DNA from: Bipolaris cookei
Taxonomy: Eukaryota > Ascomycota > Dothideomycetes > Pleosporales > Pleosporaceae
Length of the DNA: 64,000 nt
Assembly (NCBI GenBank): GCA_002286855.1
Contig: NRSV01000093.1
Coordinates: 1-64,000 of the forward strand
Direction of reading: 5' to 3'
A model generated the notes under the pieces. That model did not search any database. It was given only the letters and a program-made list of their open reading frames with translations, and was not told the origin of the DNA. Of this stretch, positions 21,409 through 32,396 are shown piece by piece (positions within the stretch are counted from its first letter, which is position 1; each line of letters begins with the position of its first letter). The translations under genes were made by a program, and so were the position numbers.

Positions 21409-22736
21409 TTACAAGTTGTGGAACTCATGTGGTATTCCGTTGGCAAGAAGCTGCTCGCGAGCCAAGAGGTCAACAAATGCTTGTCCATTGCGAGGAAAGG
21501 CATGCATCATGCTCTGGTGATATCGTGGTGCCTCAATCAGCTGCTTACGACACATTGGGCAAGTTACTTTGTTTTTGTGGGTTTTGCACGTATCAAGCTA
21601 GTTTGGACTCAGCAACCATCGTCACTTTTACACCTGTCAAGACTCACCCATTGAAAAATGCAAAACTCTCCAAATGTGTGTCCACAGGACAAGACCACCG
21701 CAATTTCCTCCTCTTCTGTAGGCAAAACATGCGAGGCCGAATAGTCCTTTTGGCAAATGTCACAACACTTGGATGCATCGTCGGAAAGCTCGCTTGGCAG
21801 ACGCCGCGGAAGACCGTCTTTGAGTTCCTGGATCTGTCTTGGGGTGGCAATGTTGGGATCAATATGTGGGCGGTAGCCCGTGAATCGTGGACGCACGTCT
21901 CTTGTTTGGGTCCTCAAGCGATTCGGGGGTGGCGCCCTGGCAGCCGCCTCTTCTGCGTCAGATGACGTGCTCGAAGGTGAGAGGTCAACCGAATACCTCT
22001 CAAAACTCCGGCGATTTGACGTTCGTGGAGATATGCTACGGTCTGAACGGCGACCATGGTCTCCAGGCAATGCCCACGGGCGGTGCCCTGATTCAGGAGA
22101 CATTGGATCATTCGGCTGACGGTGTTCGTGGGGCTGTGATCTAGTGCTCTGTAGCCGCACTTCCGGATGCGCTGAATCCCGATGACCTTGGTGGGGGGTT
22201 CGCATGCCCCCCGCATGGGAATTCCGTGAGATTGCCTCGACTGCCATCCTGTGCTCATTGCGGCGTCGAATAAATGGCGGAATTCCTGCGTTCAGAGCCG
22301 GTGCTAATGGGTTATTTTGATGTGGTATTCCTATTGTTTGGCTAGGTAAATGGCCTTGCATCGTGTTACTAGGGTTAGAAAACAACTGGTCGGGATGCAC
22401 ATGGTCAACTCCATTCCAGAAAGAAGGTGGTGGTCGTGGATGACCCGTGAATTGGTACGGGAACATCTGCGGCTGGTAATATGGGTAGCGGATTCCAGCA
22501 GGTGGATACGGAGAGCGGTCATGGAGCGGATTGCTGGCTGATCCATCTGGTATATTGCGGTTTTGGGGTGCTTGATGGTCGCTCATGGGCAGGTATACGC
22601 CTCCGTACAGAGGCGGGAGTTGTTGTTGAAATGGGGCATGTGCAGAGAGAAGTGGGGCAGCCAACTCTGCACCCTGATGTCCGGAGCCAGTCGTCAGATG
22701 AGCCCAGGAAGCGGCACCGTAGTCAGGCTCAGCCAT
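21409..22736 (-). CDS. RING-finger protein, probable E3 ubiquitin ligase
   Basis: Exons are 21648-22736 and 21409-21597 (GTGAGT..TAG), giving 425 residues. Residues 1-290 are disordered, rich in Pro, His, Gln, Arg and Ser, with no recognised domain. The C-terminal RING begins at CCDICQKDY and continues LSCGHTFGEFCIFQWL, then crosses the intron to TCPMCRKQL. The ligands are Cys-x2-Cys, Cys-x-His, Cys, Cys-x2-Cys. At the position of the usual fifth ligand (CGHTFG) there is Gly, a variant common in fungal RING proteins of the form CGHxFGxxC. The protein ends in a conserved-looking helix (QAFVDLLAREQLLANGIP). The family role is ubiquitin transfer from an E2; substrate unknown. Confidence 0.8.
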
Positions 22737-24284
22737 ACGAGCTTTGTTCGGAGGCTAGACAGGATTGTCCTTGGGTAAAAGTTGAAGCTGAAGCGATGTC
22801 AGCGGGTGGAGAGCGGGGACTTTGCCGAGTGAGGAGGGCAAATGTCGGGATGGTTAGAGAGGATGTTGGAACAGGTGTAAAAGAGGTGGAAATGGTTCCT
22901 CGCTCCTGATTCTGGTAGTCGTTGCGTAGAAGAGTATAGGGCAGAAGGGTCGAACAGCGTCATGGAAGCCTTATCTGCGGCTTAGCAAGTGCGTGCGGCC
23001 TGGGGTGGTACCGATGGTGCACGAAAGTGAATGGGGGCAAAGGTGAAGCAGGCTCGAGGACCGAGTGGAAGGGTGCGAGAAGGCAATAGCCAGAGGAGCG
23101 CCAGAGTCGGGCAGGATCGTTTGTTCAAGGTGGAAGCCGGGCTGTGAATGAGGGTGAGGGGTCATTAGCTCGCTGTCACGTTGGCACGCTCAATAGCGAG
23201 CAGCCAGCATGGATTGCAACAATGGTGGAGACGGATCAGGTGCCCTTGACTTGACTCGCCTGCATTAATCTAATCATAGCCAGTCGTCGGAGGCCGGAAG
23301 GCGCAGGGCACAGGGCTCAGGCAGCCGGGGCGTCACGGTACAACCTAGTTGCTTGTTGTACTCGTGCGTTTGCCTATGCGGCTCTAACATGCTCTGTAGA
23401 GGAGGGCAGCATGGATGGCTATTGCCCACCAATAAGCCCTAAAAAACATTTGAGCGGAACCTAGCACAGCACGGCGTACGGAGGTTCAGCGGAAAAAGGA
23501 CCATGGGCGCGAAGGGTTTTACGCAACAGGGTGTGCCCGATCATGCCGAAGTTTGATCGGTGACTATGCAGACTTTCCACTAGGGTGGCCGAAGGAAGCA
23601 AGCAGCAAGCAAGCAGCAAGCAAGCAGAGGGCATGTGGGCAGCTAGATTGTTGTGTTATGGCACTGCAGCCTGCAGCGGGCGCGAATTGTTACCTCGACC
23701 AGCGGCGGCTGGCCAGGCCGGCTGTCTTTGCCTGTGCATTTTGGCGACGACAGAGACAACGGGTGAAATTGGTGGCTCAGCCGGGAGACGAGTCCAAGAC
23801 GTCGAGTTGCATGCGCACGGCGGGCTCGGGCTAATGACGATGGTGAGAGTGTTGGCGCCGAGTTTGGGGCCCAAGAAGCGGAGCTGGAAAGGCAAGAGAA
23901 GCGACGGGGAGAGGGCTCTGGAGCGGTCGCGGTCGCGGTCGCGGTCGAGGTATCAAAAATCCTTGCCCCATCTTGTCTCGCCGTACCGCCGTGCCGCCCT
24001 CGCCATCGCACATTTCCGCCTGCATCTTGGCGGGTGATGCGTCACGTGATCCATCCGACCGCGGGACAGATCGGAGGCGAGTCCCGCGTCCCCATCCGTG
24101 GCGGCGGAGGCCAGAGCTTCGAGCGCTGGCCTCTGTTTTTGTCTCGCTCTGCCTCTTGTTGTCTCGAGCAATTGTCTCTCGGTCGTCTTCTGGCTGGCCT
24201 CCAGTGTCCATTGCGCATCCTCACAGCATCCGTATCCATCCTCCCCCGCCAATTGGCCCCCTCTCCCTACCACCAGCTGCGACC
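22737..24284. promoter_or_regulatory. long divergent promoter region with short tandem repeats
   Basis: This 1.5-kb region separates the leftward RING gene and the rightward fumarase gene. ORFs on both strands are GC-rich shadows without motifs. Two short direct repeats stand out: an AGCAAGC-type repeat at about 23594-23630 and a CGCGGT hexamer repeated at about 23923-23950. No RNA gene was found. Confidence 0.5.
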
Positions 24285-25995
24285 ATGTTCCGAAGCGCGA
24301 CCAAGCTCCGCGCTGCCGAGGCCGGCGCCCTGCGATCACTGGCGCATGCGAAGGCCAGCAGCCCCTCCTTCAGCTGTGCCCGCATTACGCGCCCGCTCTC
24401 CACCACCAGAGCCTCGCTCTCCAAGCCTCAGACTGCCTTCCAGCGCCGCCAATTCAGTGCCACCAGCGCCGCCATGTCCAACACCCGAACAGAGAGCGAT
24501 GCCTTTGGCGAGATCCAGGTCCCCGCCGACAAGTACTGGGGCGCCCAGACAGAGCGCTCCCTCGAGAACTTCCGCATCAATCAGCCCCAGGACCGCATGC
24601 CTCCGCCCATTGTGCGAGCCTTTGGCATCCTCAAGGGTGCCGCTGCCACAGTCAACATGAAGTTTGGGCTGGGTATGTCCCGTTAAACAAGCCCAAGCCT
24701 ACAGCACACTACTAACCCTACCATAGATCCCAAGCTTGGAAAAGCTATTCAGCAGGCAGCTGAAGAGGTGGCCTCGCTCAAGCTCATCGACCACTTCCCC
24801 CTCGTCGTCTGGCAGACCGGCTCGGGCACCCAGTCCAACATGAACGCCAACGAAGTCATCTCCAACCGCGCCATTGAGATTCTCGGCGGCACAATGGGCA
24901 CCAAGAAGCCTGTCCACCCCAACGACCACGTCAACATGTCTGCCTCGTCTAATGACACCTTCCCCACCGTCATGCACATTGCCGCTGTCCTCGACTTCGA
25001 GGAGTCGCTCCTCCCTGCCCTCACCAGCCTGCGAGACGCACTCAAGAAGAAGGCCGACCAGTGGGAAACCCTCATCAAGATTGGAAGGACACATTTGCAA
25101 GATGCCACTCCTCTGACTCTGGGCCAGGAGTTCTCTGGCTACGTACAACAGCTCGATTTTGGTATTGAGCGCATAAAGTCATCTCTACCCCGCCTCAAGA
25201 TGCTCGCCCAGGGAGGAACTGCCGTTGGCACCGGAATCAACACATTCAAGGGATTCGCTGAGGATATTGCCGCAGAGGTCAGCAAAATGACTGGCAAGGA
25301 CTTCGTCACTGCACCCAACAAGTTCGAGGCTCTCGCTGCCCACGATGCCATTGTCGAGGCACATGGCCAGCTAAATACCCTGGCTACCTCGCTTTTCAAG
25401 ATCGCCCAAGACATCCGCTTCCTCGGCTCCGGTCCACGCTGCGGTCTGGGTGAACTCAAGCTGCCCGAGAACGAGCCCGGATCCTCCATTATGCCCGGAA
25501 AGGTCAACCCCACACAGTGCGAGTCCCTAACCATGGTTTGCGCCCAGGTCTTTGGCAACCAGGTGGCCACCACCTTTGCCGGATCCCAGGGTAACTTTGA
25601 GCTCAACGTTTTCAAGCCCGTCATGATCCGCAACCTGCTGCACAGCTCGCGCCTCCTCGCTGACGGCATGAAGAGTTTCGAGAAGAATCTTGTTGCCGGT
25701 CTTGAGGCCGATGAGCAGCGTATCAGCTCCATCATGAACGAGAGGTAAGTCAATAGCCATCTTTTATCTTCATTCACCATCATACTAACTCAAACCCAGT
25801 CTGATGCTGGTCACCTGCCTCAACCCCGTCATCGGCTACGACGCCGCTAGCAAGACTGCCAAGTACGCCCACAAGAACGGTCTCACCCTCAAGGAGGCCG
25901 CCCTCAATCTCGAAGTCATTAGCGAAGCCGACTTTGACAAGTATGTTCGACCCGAGCTCATGATTAACCCTTCCGACTACAAGCCCAAGAATTAG
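24285..25995 (+). CDS. FUM1: fumarate hydratase (class II fumarase), mitochondrial
   Basis: Exons are 24285-24672, 24727-25744 and 25800-25995, giving 533 residues. The first 60 residues are rich in Arg, Ala and Ser without acidic residues (MFRSATKLRAAEAGALRSLAHA), a mitochondrial presequence. The catalytic body starts at TRTESDAFGEIQVP. Family motifs are GSGTQSNMNANEVI, the NDTFPT region, GRTHLQDATP, and the signature GSSIMPGKVNP. The C-terminal domain lies on the last exon. The enzyme interconverts fumarate and malate in the TCA cycle. Met64 follows a favourable GCCGCC context (SAAMSNTRTESD) and would give a form without presequence, so cytosolic and nuclear fumarase could come from the same gene. 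Confidence 0.96.
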
Positions 25996-27466
25996 AGTTG
26001 TCGGGAAGATGAAGTTTCAATGAGGGAGAAATGTAAAAATAGAGAAAAGTCGAGATATGTTTCATGAATCAAGAATATAGTAGCATACATGCTTACTCTT
26101 ATGCGTGTTTATTATTTTAGTTTTCATATGAAAATATTTGCGTGATGATATGAATTGCATGTCACGTGTCTGGCAATGTGATTGACAAGAGGTCAATCGT
26201 AGCTAGGGAAGGAAATGCAAATCTAGAAACGGGGCTGGTGCGATTAGTGGTCTGATGATTGATGATTTGATAAAAGTACAGTCAAGCTGCATAAAGGAGT
26301 TTTGTTTTCAACATTTACCACTATTAGCCTGCTTTCTACCTTAGCAGTGTGTGTTTGATGTATTCTTCTCGTCCTCTTACACGATGTCTGAAGCACAGAA
26401 TTAAAATACATCTCTTTGTTTGTTTTTCTTGTTGTTTCAGGGGCTTGTTATGAATTTTCATAGTTCCTGTAGGTAGTGTGACTTCTTTTAATTCACGTGT
26501 TTCATTTATATTGGTTTTGTAGGATTTACAGAATGCGGAGCTCTGTGTTATGGTTCTAGCTTAGTAATTAAGATTTTAGAGTGCATCTTCTTTTTTTTTC
26601 TGGGCAATACTCGAAGACACCGTGTCATAACTAGTTATAAGGCATGTTAACAATGACAGGACGGGGTGGCGGCCTGCTGTTCTTTTCTAAGAAATAGTAG
26701 TAAGCCGACTCGCTAAACGCGAACTACATGAAAATAGTAAGGCATGCAGTTCTTCTTCTTCTTTTTTTCCTTTGATATTTTAGTGTTTCGAGGAGAAAAG
26801 TACATCTCTTAACAAAATTCCGCAGTATATCAGCGCCTTTCATCGCGCAAACGTGACCTTGGACTGTGCCCCAGCAGCGCCAACAGAAGCATATCAAGCG
26901 TCACCACACTCATCATTGGAACGGAAGCATTCTGTCAGCCCCCCTAATAGCGCCTCAGCCAATATATTTAGAAGCCGAGTGCCGACAACAACGGAGCGAG
27001 AATGTAAATGGAAATCATGACAAGAGACACGGCATACCCGGGCTGAATACCCCACACAAGATTCTCCGCATCGTGCTTCGATTTCACAGCAAACTACCTC
27101 TTCTTTTCGGTATGCAGGTTATCATTTCCGTCTCAGACTGTATCTGAAAGCAGTCATGTAGCCATGGCCCAAAGACTGCCCATCTACAGCCTTCGTCGCA
27201 AGCCTGCAGATACGTGGTGAAAACGTTAGGTTGTATGAGTGGTATCTTTCCACGCGGGGGTTTTGAATCGTATTCATACTTATTAGCAGACACTGCATCT
27301 TCTAGAAGCCCCTCGCACGATAAGAAGACTCGATCGACGCTGATTTCTTGGAACTTGGCGGAAAAAAAATAGTTCTATGACCGTTTGAATTGTTTAAAAA
27401 AAAGAAAGTAAGAAGAGGGTGTCTTACTCTGATGAAATCGCAATGGTGAAATTTCCTGACTGAAAG
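25996..27466. other. AT-rich gene-free region
   Basis: About 1.5 kb of AT-rich DNA after fumarase. The only ORF above 90 codons (26866-27147) has no motif and biased composition. This marks the edge of the repeat-rich block that follows. Confidence 0.6.
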
Positions 27467-28391
27467 TCATCTTCGAGCCATTAGACGACGTTTCTTATAG
27501 CGCTTCTTGAGTTCTGGGAAGAAGATTTGGTCATTCATCTGGCTGAAAATTTCGATTTGTTCGATTTCAAGAGATTTTCGTAGGCCCGAGACTCCAAAGA
27601 TGATTCGTGTGGGCGCTTGCTGTGTCGTTGGGTCCAACATTACCATTCTTATTCATTGACTCACCAGATGTTCTCGATAGCCCTGCTTTAGACAATATTT
27701 TGGAAGGTGAGGCTCTTGATGTATTGTTAAATTTGGGCGTGTAAGCCGTAGCTGCCCTGGAAGAGAAGCTTTCAGATGAGGCCTTCTGAAATTCCAGATC
27801 AGGTACCGACTGAGAACGCAAACTGTCCAGTTGCCTTTGGGAGGCATAACCGGAATCACTCGGCTCTATTTGGCGTCTACTAGTGTTGCGAGTAAAGTTC
27901 CGAATATAGGTTGCAATATGATCGTTCCCTGTTTCTATGGCCGCCTGTAATGCATTGTGATGGTATCCACCTCGAGCGTTGCAATCGGCGCCTGCGTCAA
28001 GAAGCATCTTGACTACCTCCAAATGACCTCCAGCTGCAGCTGCCTGTATCGGGGTGCTATGGTTTCCACTGAAAGCGTTACAATCAGCGCCTGCACTAAG
28101 CACCAACCTAAATATCTCCGAACGACCCTTAACTGCAGCTGCCTGTAGTGGACTGCCATAATATCCATTGAGAGTGTTTACTTCACTTTGTTTATTGAAA
28201 AGTAGTTTTGTAACTTGAACCAAACCTAACAAAGCTGCGTAGTAAAGGGGTGCTGCCACACTCTCTGCGCCTCGTTCCAAGTCTGGCTTTCTATAAGGAC
28301 GGTCGGGATCATAGAGGTAGATCCATTTGAGGTACATAAGGATTTTCGTTGATAACATCATCACCACTAGCTGACTCACTGCTAGTTGACT
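27467..28391 (-). pseudogene. 5'-truncated ankyrin-repeat gene, NACHT-ankyrin (NLR-like) remnant
   Basis: Coding sequence can be read as 27665-28391 and, after a 49-nt intron (GTGAGT..CAAG), 27467-27615. It starts with the linker YLYDPDRPYRKPDLERGAESVAAPLYYAALLGL, typical of the junction before ankyrin repeats in fungal NACHT-type STAND proteins. Four ankyrin repeats follow (GSPLQAAAVKG, TPIQAAAAGGHLEVVKMLLDAGADCNARGG, NALQAAIETGN). After a Ser-rich stretch, the second exon ends in QMNDQIFFPELKKRY and a basic tail. No ATG start, NACHT domain or effector domain is present; a LINE fragment in another frame lies directly upstream. Such genes act in fungal self/non-self recognition; this copy looks broken. 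Confidence 0.6.
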
Positions 28392-28590
28392 CACTTTGTT
28401 TCCGAGGTCTTGTGCCTTTAGCTTCTATACCGCTCGTGGTATGGAGTAAGAGCGGGGTTTTTATATTTCTTTGGCTAAGGGTCTTTTTTAGCTGGTTCCT
28501 TTCTACGTTGTAGTACGTGCAGTATAGAAGAACATGCTCTGGGTTCTGAGGTCTCCCACAGCTGCAGAGGTCTGTTTCTCTCAGTGTGGT
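28392..28590 (-). mobile_element. 3'-terminal fragment of a Tad1-like LINE retrotransposon
   Basis: Translation of the minus strand from 28590 gives LRETDLCSCGRPQNPEHVLL, then YCTYYNVERNQLKKTL and LLLHTTSGIEA. The C-x-C-G...PEHVLLYC form with a final LL-x-TT-x-G-I block is the usual C-terminal zinc-knuckle end of fungal Tad/I-type reverse transcriptase polyproteins. The rest of the LINE is absent. The fragment abuts the ankyrin remnant on its 3' side and the hAT left terminus at 28591 on the other. Confidence 0.55.
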
Positions 28591-31341
28591 CAGTAAACCG
28601 ACCGGCTTAAACCGGAGGCTTTGGTCGGTCGGTTTGAGTCGGTTTGATAGAATGTCGCCCGTCGGTTTAAGTTTGATAAGGGTTGACAGCTTAACTTAAA
28701 GAAGTTAGCGGGTTGCCTGAAAGTTAACTATTTAGAGCATCACATGTTTGCATTACATTAGTATCCGTACATCAAGTCTGCTACAATATCAAGCCGTTCT
28801 TGAGCCAGTGTTCCTGAATCTGGTCTGCTTCAATGGTCTCGGGTGATAGCCTGTTACGCTCGTCCGTAACAAACTTCTTTGTTTGACTGAAAACCCTCTC
28901 ACACTCAGAGCTCATGCTAAGTATTAAAAACAGGCCCAACGCTATCTTACAGAGGACCAGGTATTCTTGTCTATGGTTATGCCATCACGCGTAAGAGTCA
29001 GGACAATCGTTATCTTCTGGATAGAGTTCCCTCTCCTGAAAAGCGGTGAGTTCGCTGGCGACTTTAGACCTTTTTCGTTGGCGAATTAGTGAACTGCCTT
29101 TCCTTTTTCCAAAAGAGCTGTAATCGTTAATTGTAGACTGTCCATCCTCGCTGTCTTCGTCATGTGCTAAGCCAGCCTGAGCTTGAGCTTCCACTTCGGC
29201 CTGGCGCCGATACTAGCCATAGGCTTGATACAACCATCTTCATGCCCTTTAACCAAGAAGGCTTTCTCATTGTCGCGTTCCAGTGTTCCTCGAAACAATC
29301 GTAACCGTAGGTGGGGCGGAGAGTCAGGGCGGCGCGATATACCGGCGTCATGTCTGTCAGTTTATAATATTCCTCAAGCTTCACCCAGCCACACTCAATT
29401 CTGCGTTTGAAGTGAGACTATGGTTTGTCGCCGCATGAAGCTGCAGCATCGTTAAATGCGATAAAAATATAGTCCATTATCTTAAGAGTCTCCCAATTAG
29501 CGCCATAGCCACCTTTGCCATCTCTGTTTGCATTTCCTTCCATAGTCTTTGTGGGGATATAAAACGATTCTAGAACGTCGCGGAGGCGTTGCAACTCGGC
29601 CCGCCCTTCAGAATCGAGGAAGTCTTTCGTCAGGTCTCGGTGTCTTGGGTCGTTTTTTTGGCTTTTGCCAGCGAATTTGATAGAGTTCTGAAGCGTCGCG
29701 AAGCTCGAGTGCTAGCAAGCTATCAGCTTCGGAGTTAGAAGGACTGCAAGCGTAAGGTATTAACTCACCACGTTTTACTATAAGGTACACTGAATTCCAG
29801 CGTATTTTGCCGTCAATAACAAGGTTAATAGTGAATATAACATCATCGCTCACAAGCTCGTCTTGAAGATTTCGAAGGACCTGTCGCCGTTGATTTGACC
29901 GACGGATATAGGTGGCAAGATTGTGGAGTCTGCCAATAGCCCCTCTTCGGGCCCAGATTTCGAAGCAGGTTTCGAAGCAGGTTTCGTCGCTGGCACCTTG
30001 AAGTTCGTCCTCGAATTTGCTTATGTTTTCACCGAAGATAACTGCTCGTACAACGAGATTGATGATATGGCTGATACAACGCAAGCGTCGTTTGTTGACG
30101 TCGATAGGATACCATATCGCAAGAGCCTCTAGCTACGTATCGTTGGTGCTGGTGTTGTCAAGGACGAAGTAGCCTAAATTTGAACCCAGCTCGTAGCAAT
30201 CAATAACCTTTTTAATATAGGTCGCGATATTCTCGCCAGAATGCGGACCGATCACGCGTGGCAGATCGATAAGGACGTCACGTTTCAAGCCCTTGCCGTC
30301 GACAAAGTGATTCACAATGCCAGCATATTTAAACCAATTAGAAGTGGTCCATAAATCAAAGCTCAAGTGCACCGAACTTTTCGTTTCTTTGATCAGGTCG
30401 AAGATGATCTTCCAACGTCTCTGGAACGCGTCATGAATCCAAGTTGATACAGGCGCGTGGGACTCGGGTAGTAATTGACTAACGAGCTCTCCGGCGTTCA
30501 GTATTAGCCACTGAAGATGCTTAGTACTAGATGCCTGACAAAGAGTGACATCTTCCAGGATAATCTAGCCGACGAACTGGGCTTTCCACATGGACTCATT
30601 GAAACGCGAAGGAAGCTCTAATCTAACACTAGATTGACGTTATAGAGGCTTTCTACATGTTCCTGACGACGCCGCAAGTAAAAAGGGATTGGCAGGCAGA
30701 TTTGGAAGCTCACCGGATGGAGAGATACGGTGCCCACGGGTTAAGTGCTTCGCTGCGTGAGTAGTGCCAGTTGCCGAATATAGAGCCATTGAGTAAATCT
30801 TCTTCAGATGGCAAAGCTTATAGAGCTAACATCCCGCTCCTTCGTGTTCTAGGCTAGCACTGTGTTGGAATATCCATGATTCTTTGACCTTAGTGTTAAC
30901 TACTCGCCTGTGGGGATGCCTTAACTTCGCACCTTCAAGCCGCATCGAGCCGTGCTAGATATTCGTCCAGTCAATATCAAACTCGCATGGAACCTCTTTT
31001 CCAATCGATACAGACTCTCGGAAGCGTCATCGACGCGAGTAACCTGTGAGCAAGATAGAAGAGAAGATACAGCAGGGCCAGTTGTTCTGCTAGAGGTCAT
31101 ATCGAAGCGACATTATTTGGCTAAATAAAAAGTTTATAAAAACAAGGCGTACAGAAATAGGTGACGCGACATACAACTACGATATTGACGAGTAGATAAA
31201 ACTTAGAGGGTGTTTCTAGAAAGTTTATTTGTTTACCTATGCTGGGAAATGGTCCAAGAGGCCCTGGTAATAGCTATCCCAAATCTGACATGTTAAACCG
31301 GCCGCTCTTATCGGTCGGTCGGTCAAACCGTCGGTTTGTTG
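28591..31341 (-). mobile_element. decayed hAT-superfamily DNA transposon, about 2.75 kb
   Basis: The termini are inverted: CAGTAAACCG at the left and CGGTTTGTTG at the right (reverse complement CAACAAACCG), both inside clusters of ACCGACCGG/CGGTCGGT subterminal motifs. Minus-strand frames give ordered hAT transposase pieces. The catalytic-domain start (LSFDLWTTSNW, FVLDNTSTND) lies at 30133-30372. Then come CISHIINLVVRA and WNSVYLI (29608-30084), a segment YGYDCFEEHW near 29.3 kb, and the dimerisation tail LSMSSECERVFSQTKKFVTDERNRL near 28.83-28.92 kb. At least one in-frame stop and several frame breaks interrupt it. No matching 8-bp target duplication is visible. The element is probably immobile by itself. 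Confidence 0.75.
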
Positions 31342-31496
31342 ACTACATTGCTGCAGATAACCGGGAAGCAAGACATACCTCTTGCCACTCGAGTTCACAA
31401 CAAGTTAAGGTAAGTATTTGAATCCTTTCACTTACACTCCAGAGGTTTTTATAAAGTACTAAAAATAATAAATTTGAGCGTGTTGCATGCGCGCAA
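31342..31496. other. AT-rich flank right of the hAT element
   Basis: Short stretch with no supported feature; it is AT-rich just before the small ORF. Confidence 0.5.
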
Positions 31497-31784
31497 ATGA
31501 TGGGCTTCAAGAATCACGAGAAGTTTCATAAGTCCGATTCGACTAAGGTTGAAAAGAATCCAGAAATGATTGGGAAATTCACTGGGCAATGGCTTTTGCG
31601 TCATGACCCCGTGCAGTACGCTTACGACAACTTCCAAGCTTGCGTACACCATCTGCTCCGCGGTATTGAATTCAAGAATTTAAATCTCGTACCAAGGCAT
31701 ACTTTCAAACAGTGGACTGTGGCAGAATTCCTTGAAGCTCAAGAAAATGACAAGGAGATTGTTGATGATGGAGACTGGTCCTAA
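31497..31784 (+). CDS. small hypothetical ORF between repeats
   Basis: An uninterrupted 95-codon frame, MMGFKNHEKFHKSDSTKVEK to DGDWS, with balanced amino-acid composition and no repeats. No signal peptide, membrane segment or known domain is visible. Its position between a hAT terminus and a solo LTR suggests a gene fragment or element cargo rather than a complete gene. I do not recognise it. Confidence 0.25.
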   Translation: MMGFKNHEKFHKSDSTKVEKNPEMIGKFTGQWLLRHDPVQYAYDNFQACVHHLLRGIEFKNLNLVPRHTFKQWTVAEFLEAQENDKEIVDDGDWS

Positions 31785-32018
31785 CGAAAAGGACTTCGGT
31801 ACGTACTAGTAAGAATACAAGCTGTTTTCTTCATAAATTAGACATCTCACCCATTGGGCGATATGTAGAGTAAAGCGAAATATTTTCATCTTCACTGACT
31901 TGACCTCTTTCTTTCGAAACAGGAACCATAAGATAATCTAGGGCTGATATGCCTCCACTATCTCCAAATCATTACATGAATTTTTATTTCCGTTTTGCGT
32001 CGAGTGTATTAGAATATC
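31785..32018. other. AT-rich spacer before the solo LTR
   Basis: No gene. Positions 32014-32018 (ATATC) are the left target-site duplication of the LTR. Confidence 0.5.
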
Positions 32019-32263
32019 TGTCCGAACCTAAATCAGGCACTGAGGGAGTGATCGCGTGACTCCGGTTCCCCACGGATACCTGTGCACGGACCCAGGAGTA
32101 CATCAACCCTTTTTCCTTTGAACGTAGAACAGAGATAGCAATGAACCATAGTTACTTGCCACCCCCACCTACCCGCACGCTGTGTACACCGTGCAACTAG
32201 CTGTATTGACTTAGACATCTTGCTAACACCAAGCGCTGGCTAGCCAATAGAGTCCATTCAACA
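32019..32263. repeat. solo LTR, copy 1 (245 bp)
   Basis: It begins TGTCCGAACC and ends ATTCAACA, so it has the TG...CA ends of an LTR. It is flanked by the perfect 5-bp duplication ATATC (32014-32018 and 32264-32268). A second copy in the same orientation lies at 49368-49613. No internal retrotransposon region is attached, so this is a recombination remnant. The strand cannot be assigned without a full element. Confidence 0.85.
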
Positions 32264-32396
32264 ATATCATTTCTCAGAAAAGAATGGCAGGCTAATCTCC
32301 TAATTACAGGCCACAGTTAACGTGCTCTTAAACAAAGGTAGCACATACACACCTCCAACCCCCCTTAATCTAGATTCGACTTCACATTTCCCCCAT

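Noticed and set aside
26866..27147. 93-codon plus-strand frame in AT-rich DNA
   Set aside because: His/Arg/Gln-biased composition and no family resemblance; expected by chance in 1.5 kb.
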